Below are positions 1-5,253 of a stretch of DNA of 8,992 nt, piece by piece. The notes under the pieces are model-generated. The model was given only the letters and a program-made list of their open reading frames with translations, was not told the DNA's origin and did not search any database. A program made the position numbers and the translations under genes. Numbering within the stretch: position 1 is the stretch's first letter; every line of letters starts with the position of its first letter. This DNA comes from Thermoplasmata archaeon (lineage in GTDB: Archaea; Thermoplasmatota; B47-G6): positions 1-8,992 of the forward strand of contig QMTU01000018.1 of NCBI GenBank assembly GCA_003663585.1, in the 5' to 3' direction.

Positions 1-122
1 AAATTATGATGGATCTTGACGTGACCAAGACTGTCATTAATGCCAAAACAGAGGAGACTACTGCCTCTAGTGTAGAAAGTGCAGCAGAGGCCCTGCGAAA
101 AGTAAGAAAGAAAAAGGAGTAA
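1..122 (+). CDS. 3' end of an unidentified protein (partial)
   Basis: An open frame enters from the left edge (first whole codon at base 3) and ends with TAA at 120-122, three bases before the start of the actin-like gene. The visible 40 residues are polar, rich in Thr, Glu, Ala and Ser, and end in a strongly basic tail (RKVRKKKE). Two Met codons at 6 and 9 could in principle be starts, but no ribosome-binding site lies between them and the window edge, so this is more likely the C-terminus of a longer protein. The end of this gene carries the AGGAG that serves the next gene, which suggests co-transcription and translational coupling. No function can be assigned. Confidence 0.6.
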   Translation, partial: IMMDLDVTKTVINAKTEETTASSVESAAEALRKVRKKKE

Positions 123-125
123 AAC

Positions 126-1142
126 ATGGGCGAACAAGATGAAAAGAAGCTGCTTGGTGTTGGGCTTGATGTTGGGACTATGAATTTTGTCTCTGCTCGA
201 CGTGGATCTGACGGAAACATAGTCACAAGCAGGATAAGGGATGCTTTTCTCGATCTGCCCCTAGAGGCAAAGAAGATGCTGAAGCTATCTGGGGCGGATT
301 TTGTTGAGCGTGAAGATGATGTACTTATTCTAGGTGATAAGGCTCTAGAAACTGCAAATGTCTTTGGTAGAGAGGCTAGGCGTCCGCTACAGGCCGGTCT
401 CATATCTCCTAGCGAGATTGATTCACTGGAAGTATTAGGCCTGCTAGTAAAAAGCGTTCTGGGATCTCCACTGGTATCTGGAGAGTATTGTTATTTCTCG
501 GTGCCAGCAGAGCCGGTAGATGCTAGTGACCGAGACGTTGTGTACCATAAGGGAATATTTGAAAAGATTATTTCTGAACTTGGGTTTACTCCAGTTAGCT
601 CCAATGAGGCCATGGGTATTATCTATTCAGAGACAGCCCAGGATGGATTTTCTGGCATTGGTATTAGCTTTGGTTCTGGCATGACAAATGTCGCTCTTGC
701 TGTCAATACTATTGAAGGTCTTTCGTTTTCTTTGTCTAGGGGTGGAGACTGGATAGATAGCGGAGCGGCTAAATCTATTGGGACTACACAGGCGAGAATA
801 TGTGCTCTAAAAGAGAAGGGAATCGATCTTCGTAATCCTCTTGATAGAACAGAGGAAGCAATCTGCTTTTACTATAAGGCTTTAATAGAATACGCTCTTG
901 ATCAAATCGCAAAGAGATTCATTATGATACAGAATCAGTTTGCCCTTCCTAAGCCCATCCCTATTATCGTGTCTGGCGGAACAAGCCTTCCCGGCAGCTT
1001 TGTGGAGTTCTTTATTTCCGTATTTGAAAGAAAAAAGAAGCGTTTTCCCATTGAAATTAGCGAGATTAGGCATGCTAGTCAACCAATGAATGCAGTAGCT
1101 AACGGTATGCTGGTTCAAGCCATTCAGGAGTATGAGGAATAA
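126..1142 (+). CDS. Actin/MreB/ParM-like ATPase of a phage
   Basis: This 338-residue protein carries the nucleotide-binding pattern of the actin/Hsp70 ATPase fold. The phosphate-1 loop is at residues 13-27 (GLDVGTMN), the phosphate-2 loop at about 177-192 (GIGISFGSGMTNVAL), and the adenosine motif at about 279-290 (IIVSGGTSLPG). Between them, RRPLQAGLISPSEID (85-99) and FSVPAEP (124-130) resemble MreB's 'RPMKDGVIADF' and 'VPSG' segments, and GGDWID (206-211) resembles MreB's 'GGDRFD'. The length suits MreB and ParM. Proteins of this family polymerise and hydrolyse ATP. In phages and plasmids they segregate or position DNA, but which role applies here is unknown. The ATG follows AAGGAGT with a short spacer. 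The TAA stop overlaps the ATG of the next gene (TAATG), so the two are probably coupled. The actin-like fold is fairly secure; ability to form filaments is inferred. Confidence 0.82.
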   Translation: MGEQDEKKLLGVGLDVGTMNFVSARRGSDGNIVTSRIRDAFLDLPLEAKKMLKLSGADFVEREDDVLILGDKALETANVFGREARRPLQAGLISPSEIDSLEVLGLLVKSVLGSPLVSGEYCYFSVPAEPVDASDRDVVYHKGIFEKIISELGFTPVSSNEAMGIIYSETAQDGFSGIGISFGSGMTNVALAVNTIEGLSFSLSRGGDWIDSGAAKSIGTTQARICALKEKGIDLRNPLDRTEEAICFYYKALIEYALDQIAKRFIMIQNQFALPKPIPIIVSGGTSLPGSFVEFFISVFERKKKRFPIEISEIRHASQPMNAVANGMLVQAIQEYEE

Positions 1143-1354
1143 TGCCGGTTTACAGATGTAAGAATGGAAAATACAAGATCGGCAAGAATGGTCAATGTAA
1201 ATTTAAGAGCAAGCAAGCAGCGGAAAAAGCTTTCAAATGGTGGGTAAAGAATAATCCTGGCGAAGATCATGATAAGGCTTATAAAGAGGGTATTCCGGAG
1301 CAGGAATCGGTTCAGAACTCTATCAGGAGAACATTTCTGAAGAGGAGGGTATAG
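1142..1354 (+). CDS. Small basic phage protein with YRCKNGKYKIG motif
   Basis: This 70-residue Lys-rich protein opens with VYRCKNGKYKIGKNGQCKF, two short half-repeats (CKNGKYKIG / KNGQCKF) with two cysteines, followed by KSKQAAEKAFKWW. From memory, similar small proteins with a 'YRCKNGKYRIG..C.Y.SK..AEKA' pattern are widespread in phage genomes, often among head genes, and have no established function. That comparison could not be run here. The ATG overlaps the stop of the actin-like gene by one base, and GAGGAAT just upstream can act as its ribosome-binding site. The stop at 1352-1354 lies three bases before the next ATG. The coding call is supported by tight packing and by the recognisable N-terminal motif. 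Confidence 0.7.
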   Translation: MPVYRCKNGKYKIGKNGQCKFKSKQAAEKAFKWWVKNNPGEDHDKAYKEGIPEQESVQNSIRRTFLKRRV

Positions 1355-1357
1355 GAC

Positions 1358-1699
1358 ATGAAGTACCCTGTTTTTCACGAGCGTGTCAGGGTTATTGATA
1401 TAGACGGGACTGTTCTCAAAAAGAGAGATCCGGAGCATTATTTTACTGCTGAGCCTGAGGCTTTAGAGGATGCTGTTGAGCAGGTAAACGAATGGTTTGA
1501 CAATGGTGATTATATTGTCTTCTGGACTGCGAGGCCGTCCTCGGTAAGAGATAAAACCATGAACGCACTAGACAGGCTAGGATTCAAATATCATGAAGTT
1601 ATCTTTGATAAACCGTATAGCTATGAAATTCATATATACGATGACAATCCTATCTTTATTCACAAGGTAGAAAGAGATATAGGCATCGGGAAGCTATAG
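1358..1699 (+). CDS. HAD-like hydrolase/phosphatase, small phage type
   Basis: This 113-residue protein has the order of motifs seen in the haloacid dehalogenase superfamily. Motif I is VIDIDGTVL (12-20) with the nucleophile D14 and acid/base D16. Motif II is FWTARP (55-60) with T57. A Lys in IFDKPY (K85) fits motif III, and IYDDN (94-97) gives the acidic pair of motif IV, D95-D96. It is near the minimum size for the fold and has no obvious cap domain. Small cap-less HAD proteins with a 'WTAR' motif II are common in phages. Their substrates are usually unknown; phosphorylated nucleotides, sugars or nucleic-acid ends are all possible. AGGAGG lies ten bases before the ATG, inside the preceding gene. 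All expected catalytic residues appear present, so an active phosphatase is likely, but the substrate cannot be read from the sequence. Confidence 0.8.
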   Translation: MKYPVFHERVRVIDIDGTVLKKRDPEHYFTAEPEALEDAVEQVNEWFDNGDYIVFWTARPSSVRDKTMNALDRLGFKYHEVIFDKPYSYEIHIYDDNPIFIHKVERDIGIGKL

Positions 1700-1737
1700 T
1701 TATTATAGTCGATACACCAAAGAAAGGAGAAAAAATT

Positions 1738-1896
1738 ATGACAATGCGTAGAAGAAGAGATAGAAAAAGAGATGGTAGCGGTAGAGGTAAGGGACAACCC
1801 GGAGGCGGCCGACGTGGGCGAAATACCGGCAAGTGTCCACGGGGTGGTCCTGGACGTGGTAAGGGTGGTGGACGCGGAAGAGGCAGGGGACGTTAA
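1738..1896 (+). CDS. 52-residue Arg/Gly-rich (RG-repeat) small protein
   Basis: This short frame encodes M-T-M-RRRRDRKRDGSG followed by almost nothing but Gly, Arg, Lys and Pro, ending in GRGRGRGR before TAA. It has one Cys (in NTGKCPRGG) and no hydrophobic core. It starts at ATG 1738 with a strong AAGGAGA seven bases upstream, the best-placed start signal in this block, so it is very likely translated. A second ATG at 1744 would shorten it by two residues. The body is clearly richer in G+C than its neighbours (41 of 60 bases in 1801-1860). Such a composition suggests a disordered nucleic-acid-binding or DNA-compacting peptide, by analogy with RGG regions, but no family is firmly recognised. 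It is the last gene of the plus-strand block, 13 bases before the terminator stem. It could also be a precursor of a processed peptide; that is speculation. Confidence 0.72.
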   Translation: MTMRRRRDRKRDGSGRGKGQPGGGRRGRNTGKCPRGGPGRGKGGGRGRGRGR

Positions 1897-1908
1897 AGGA
1901 ACACAAAG

Positions 1909-1942
1909 AAAAAGGCGGACTCTAATGGCCCGCCTTTTTTTT
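1909..1942. terminator. Bidirectional rho-independent terminator between convergent blocks
   Basis: AAAAAGGCGG (1909-1918) pairs with CCGCCTTTTT (1930-1939) around an 11-base loop, and the T-run continues to 1942. On the plus strand this gives a GC stem followed by eight T's, just after the RG-rich gene. Read on the minus strand, the same A-rich side gives CCTTTTTCTTT after the stem, so it can also end the opposing operon, whose last gene stops at 1952. Its place exactly between two convergent blocks supports use in both directions. Confidence 0.88.
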
Positions 1943-1951
1943 CTTGCTTAC

Positions 1952-2455
1952 TTACGCAGGACGATACACAAGCTTCAGCTTGGGATTAAACTCCTTGTCA
2001 CCTTCCTGTTCGACCTCCCCAGTTTCCTCGTTAATTACTGGCAGCTTGGGAAGCTTCTTGGCATGCTGAATGTATATTCTACTAAAGAAGTTTCCAGCAG
2101 CATCGGTCTCTATGGCTGCCCTAAAACCAACTGTACGCGGATCTGCAGTTAAGGCAATCGTAAGAACTCGAGCAACCTTCTCGTATGGCATATTATGTAG
2201 CTCCGAGGAGGCTGGAATACGTGACTGAGTTTCTTCGTATTCGTATTCTTCACCTAAGCTGAAGGAGATTTCGCTAACAAAAGGCCGTGACTTTAGGGCC
2301 ATGGTAAAGAAGCTAGCTAGATCTGACTCTGACATTTGATGAACCACGTTAACGCCTGGAAAGTTCATTACCTCTTCTATTCTTTCTGGCTTTGCCTCTG
2401 TGCGCTCGGCAACAAGATCTTCCTGTGTTTCTGCCATGCTTCCGGGTAATTGCAT
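1952..2455 (-). CDS. Conserved-looking phage protein of unknown function
   Basis: This 167-residue protein is the last gene of the long minus-strand block. It has an acidic N-terminus (about residues 7-30), then a mixed alpha/beta-looking body with SEISFSLGEEYEYEE (about 61-75), MPYEKVARVLTIALTADPRTVGF (89-111) and FFSRIYIQHAKKLPKLPV, and a hydrophilic tail that ends in KLKLVYRPA. No signal peptide, membrane segment or catalytic motif is visible. The ATG at 2455 is preferred over the Met at residue 7, because AAGGAG sits seven bases before it at the end of the sigma-factor gene; stop and start overlap as TAATG. The coupling suggests it is made in step with the sigma factor, and it could be a partner of that factor or of another late gene, but nothing in the sequence proves this. 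Confidence 0.75.
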   Translation of the reverse strand: MQLPGSMAETQEDLVAERTEAKPERIEEVMNFPGVNVVHQMSESDLASFFTMALKSRPFVSEISFSLGEEYEYEETQSRIPASSELHNMPYEKVARVLTIALTADPRTVGFRAAIETDAAGNFFSRIYIQHAKKLPKLPVINEETGEVEQEGDKEFNPKLKLVYRPA

Positions 2456-3240
2456 TATTCGGCTCCTTTCTGATAGTGTTCTCTAAGCTTTATGATTATT
2501 TTACGCATATGTGCATTTACTGTTCCTTTGACTCTCCCAAGTCTCTCACTTATCTTTCTAACTCCTAACCCCTCCTTGAAGCTTAAGTACAGCAAGAATC
2601 TTTCGTATTTCGTTAATATACTAAACAAAGAGCTACCAGCATCCATGACCCAAGCTAGGTTCATTTCTGGCAACTCTAGATCAAGCTCTTTGAGTTGCAT
2701 TTCAGATCTATTGGACTGATGTTCTTTGTCGCCTTCTTGTCCGTCCACCAAGAAGTCTGTGTGAACCGAATGTGTTAGCGGGTCGGAGGACATTCTCATA
2801 ATCCATGCTTTTGTGCTCCATCTCATATACTTAGTAATATAGTGAGAGAAGCTTACTTCTGGTTGAAACTTGAATTGATCTAGAAGCGTTAAAAATATCG
2901 TTACCATTTGATTGTATACTTCTTCTTCTTGCAGATTTTCGCATACGCGAATTACATATCTATAAACAGAGTAAAGGCTTTTAGACTGCTTTTGAGACTT
3001 GCTCCTGAATAGGGATAGGAAAGCAATTGTATCTGGTGCATTAATTGTTCCTATGGTTCCCTTTAAAATACTAACATATTTCATGAAATACTTATGGAAT
3101 GCCTGTAGGAGCAAATACCTAAGATGGTCTTTCTCTTCTTGGTTCTCTGCGGCTTGGTATTTTCTTACAAGCTCGTCTACTTCTTTATATGTAAGCCATT
3201 CGTATCCTTTTTCGAATAGATTCTCTAGCCTTTTTCCCAC
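2455..3240 (-). CDS. Phage RNA polymerase sigma-70-like factor
   Basis: This 261-residue protein resembles a small sigma factor. Residues about 40-60 (LLLQAFHKYFMKYV) and 108-149 (including FQPEVSFSHYITKYMRWSTK) match the helical pattern of region 2, where 'F..YI..Y+RW' corresponds to the 'FSTYAYWWIRQ' stretch that binds and melts the -10 element. The C-terminus (205-253, with RFLLYLSFKEGLGVRKISERLG) is a helix-turn-helix of region-4 type for -35 recognition. Sigma factors of this kind redirect host RNA polymerase to a class of phage promoters, usually late ones. The only available start is a GTG at 3240: an in-frame TGA lies just upstream, and the nearest strong ribosome-binding site (GGAGG) is about 16 bases away, an unusually long spacer. 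It overlaps the end of the RusA gene by 16 bases. Region assignments are by eye; a sigma-like transcription role is likely. Confidence 0.75.
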   Translation of the reverse strand: MGKRLENLFEKGYEWLTYKEVDELVRKYQAAENQEEKDHLRYLLLQAFHKYFMKYVSILKGTIGTINAPDTIAFLSLFRSKSQKQSKSLYSVYRYVIRVCENLQEEEVYNQMVTIFLTLLDQFKFQPEVSFSHYITKYMRWSTKAWIMRMSSDPLTHSVHTDFLVDGQEGDKEHQSNRSEMQLKELDLELPEMNLAWVMDAGSSLFSILTKYERFLLYLSFKEGLGVRKISERLGRVKGTVNAHMRKIIIKLREHYQKGAE

Positions 3241-3641
3241 GAAGAATCACTCATTTCCTCCACTATAATATGTACACGCGGATTCTTTCTATCTAGCTTT
3301 CTGTAGATATGTGCCTCGTGTATCTGAAAGTCGTTATCGTATACTGCCTTCTCAAGGGCATCCGCTGTCGTTTTTGGTAGATTAAAAAGATCTTTTGTTC
3401 TCTTGGTGCCATAGTAATAGGTTATTTTCATTCGTAAAAGCTTTTTCGTCGGCTGGCGTTTCTTTCTTTTCATTGCCTTTACGGCATATTCATAAAGTGC
3501 TTTCTCATATTGCTTTACTTTTGCAGGAACATACATAATACATCTACGATGCTTCTTGCTCCACGCAGCAAAATGGGCATTCGACTTAGTAATGGGTTCG
3601 CCCTTAAAGGTAAATTCTACTCTAAATTTTTTGTTTGTCAT
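3225..3641 (-). CDS. rusA: RusA-family Holliday junction resolvase
   Basis: This 138-residue protein (from ATG 3641) matches the RusA family, dimeric endonucleases that resolve Holliday junctions and branched DNA during phage recombination and packaging. The N-terminal strand FRVEFTFKGEPITKSN is typical, and the active-site region KDLFNLPKTTADALEKAVYDNDFQI (83-107) keeps an Asp (D84), the Asn and Lys of 'N.xK' (N87, K90), the 'DAL' (D94) and the later Asp before 'QI' (D104). The family signature is usually DxDN; here it reads D-L-F-N, so one of the acidic positions is Phe (see findings). A TTG at 3650 would add three residues, but AAAAGG lies one base from it and ten bases from the ATG, so the ATG is preferred. 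The start overlaps the end of the preceding gene by 20 bases. Confidence 0.83.
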   Translation of the reverse strand: MTNKKFRVEFTFKGEPITKSNAHFAAWSKKHRRCIMYVPAKVKQYEKALYEYAVKAMKRKKRQPTKKLLRMKITYYYGTKRTKDLFNLPKTTADALEKAVYDNDFQIHEAHIYRKLDRKNPRVHIIVEEMSDSSWEKG

Positions 3642-4233
3642 ATGATTCAAGCCTTTTGGTGAATGATTTTTGTGCCTCTAGATCGGCAATAAAAGCCAGC
3701 GTATTTTTTATCTCATTCCTTAGTCTTGTAGTATATCTATTTTTTGCTTTTTCAAGTAACTCAATGTCCAGAGGGGTAAGACTGCATACTCGTTGCATAA
3801 AACGAAACACTGATGATTCCACTTTTTCTACTAGATTCTTCACCAGAATATCTGGGGTATAATTCGTTGTTTTTAAGATGCTGTATGCTCTTACTCGATA
3901 ATCGGAATAAAAGTCTTCGATACTATATAGTTTTTTCACTTCTGACAAATATCTACCAGTGTAGAATTTTTCAACTGATGTCCTATATCTCTTAAGTGCT
4001 AGCTGTGCTCCGTTTTGTATGTATATAATATATTCTTGCGGAAAAATATCCTCTACTTTGCATAGCGCATTTCTGTCAGCTTCAAGAAGGTTCCAAAAAC
4101 CAAGTGCGAGCATATATACATAAGATACCTTTCCGGTTGTTTCTTCAAGAGCTGTCAGATAGCGTTTGCCTTCTCTTTCCGCGAGAACTCTAAGCAAATG
4201 ATTGTCAACTATTCTGAGCTTTTTACTCGCCAT
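3622..4233 (-). CDS. Unknown protein, shorter paralogue of the preceding gene
   Basis: This 203-residue, mostly helical protein belongs to no family I recognise. It is clearly related to the gene directly upstream (5252-4209). Shared blocks in the same order are ER-x-RY-x-x-AL (about 19-29), FWN (46-48), Y-I-x-x-GA-x-LA-x-K-x-Y (71-83), FYSDYRVRAYSILKTT (108-123) and the C-terminal NTLAFI...F-x-K-R-LES (177-197). It lacks the longer protein's acidic insertion and about 60 residues of the middle, and carries its own Lys/Tyr-rich stretch (KFYTGRYLSEVKKLYS). No enzyme motif, signal peptide or membrane helix is visible. The ATG at 4233 has a weak GGGAAGA nearby and overlaps the upstream gene by 25 bases, so translation is probably coupled. 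Tandem duplication with divergence is the simplest origin. Confidence 0.75.
   Translation of the reverse strand: MASKKLRIVDNHLLRVLAEREGKRYLTALEETTGKVSYVYMLALGFWNLLEADRNALCKVEDIFPQEYIIYIQNGAQLALKRYRTSVEKFYTGRYLSEVKKLYSIEDFYSDYRVRAYSILKTTNYTPDILVKNLVEKVESSVFRFMQRVCSLTPLDIELLEKAKNRYTTRLRNEIKNTLAFIADLEAQKSFTKRLESYDKQKI
3652..3657 (-). promoter_or_regulatory. Ribosome-binding site deciding the RusA start
   Basis: AAAAGG on the minus strand lies ten bases before ATG 3641 and only one base before the alternative TTG 3650. The spacing favours the ATG, giving a 138-residue RusA rather than 141. Confidence 0.55.
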
Positions 4234-5252
4234 AGTCTTCCCGATTCAAGTTGTCTAATAAAACGCTTATGGTCGTTTTTCTTTGGAATAAACGCCAGAA
4301 GCTCTGCTATTTCCCCTATCAACTCGCTAATGTATAGTTCCGTAGCCCTATCTAGTATCCATCCTGCATCGTGTAGTAGTCCATCGTCGTTTTCTAAAGA
4401 TCTATGCAGAATCTTGCGGATGCGTTCATTGAATTCCTGTATGTTTGCATGTTTCTTGTGAGAGTTGATAGATTTTTGTTTCTTAGAGGTTAGTAGATTC
4501 AGGACACCACTAAACGCCTCTGGAGAAAGAGACACATATAATTTGACACCCAGGAAGACAAGCTCTGTAGTTGCTGTAAATAATTCTTGTATATCAAATA
4601 AATACTGTGAAAGTTTCTCCGGGCTCATGTCGGTTGTTTTAAGAATGGCATATGCTCTTACCTTGTTACTGGTATAGAACTCGCTAGTATCTGTCTCTTC
4701 TTCCTCTTCCTCCTCGCACTTGCATTCTTCGTCGGCATTGTAATACTTACTGGCAAGTGTGGCTCCATATTCAATCCATGTCAAATATTTTTCCAGGAAG
4801 TCCACTGTTGAATCAAAGTGCCTTAGTACCGTTTCCAGATGGTCGCCATAAGCCGTAATACGGTTTCCAAATTCTTGTGCATCAAATGCTACAAATATAT
4901 GCTTTTGCAAGAATGATGTTGGCAGCTTTTTTAGCATAGCACGTAATGAGGATGAATATCTATTTGCACTGGATCGCTCGTCTAGATTCTTACGATTCAA
5001 AGTATGAGTACTCTTGTCTATCGTATACAGACTAACAATCTCTCTGAGCTCCTCTAAAACAACACTATTCCAGAATATATCAGCCAATAGCTCCACGATA
5101 GTATAGGTTTTAATCATCTTTTTGAGTACTGGTGGATCAACTGTATTGCTACCGTTCAAAATACTATCGTAGATTTCCTTGAGAGCCGACATATATCTTT
5201 CTCTCTCAATGCCAACCACTGCCTCAAACAACTGACGATTGGGCTCTACCAT
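4209..5252 (-). CDS. Unknown helical protein with acidic Glu patch, longer paralogue
   Basis: This 347-residue protein is predicted by eye to be mainly alpha-helical and is not recognised as any known family. It shares a set of ordered motifs with the following gene (4233-3622), including Y-x-x-x-x-V-RAYAILKTT (about 193-207) and R-F-I-R-Q-LES (330-337). It has a distinctive insertion at about 174-191, ADEECKCEEEEEEETDTS, with two Cys beside a run of seven Glu. The Glu run lies just before the conserved FYTSNKVRAY block, where the paralogue has a Lys/Tyr-rich segment instead. The frame is open to a GTG at 5282, but the ATG at 5252 has GAGGAG seven bases upstream inside the end of the TldD-like gene and begins one base after that gene's TAA. 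I therefore take 5252 as the start. Confidence 0.75.
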   Translation of the reverse strand: MVEPNRQLFEAVVGIERERYMSALKEIYDSILNGSNTVDPPVLKKMIKTYTIVELLADIFWNSVVLEELREIVSLYTIDKSTHTLNRKNLDERSSANRYSSSLRAMLKKLPTSFLQKHIFVAFDAQEFGNRITAYGDHLETVLRHFDSTVDFLEKYLTWIEYGATLASKYYNADEECKCEEEEEEETDTSEFYTSNKVRAYAILKTTDMSPEKLSQYLFDIQELFTATTELVFLGVKLYVSLSPEAFSGVLNLLTSKKQKSINSHKKHANIQEFNERIRKILHRSLENDDGLLHDAGWILDRATELYISELIGEIAELLAFIPKKNDHKRFIRQLESGRLWRVKSSE

Positions 5253-5253
5253 T

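Noticed and set aside
882..1438. Minus-strand open frames opposite the actin-like, small basic and HAD-like genes
   Set aside because: They are antisense to genes with clear motifs and strong start sites and show no domain of their own.
1700..1737. Possible promoter between the HAD-like and RG-rich genes
   Set aside because: The 38 bases contain a ribosome-binding site but no convincing -10/-35 pair.
1772..2152. 126-residue plus-strand open frame
   Set aside because: It starts inside the RG-rich gene in another frame, runs through the terminator and continues antisense to the 1952-2455 gene; no family features.
3642..3650. TTG 3650 as start of RusA
   Set aside because: The AAAAGG is only one base away from the TTG; ATG 3641 has usable spacing.
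4198..4677. Plus-strand open frames opposite the paralogue pair
   Set aside because: They are antisense to the two related genes, whose shared motifs prove the minus-strand frames are the coding ones.
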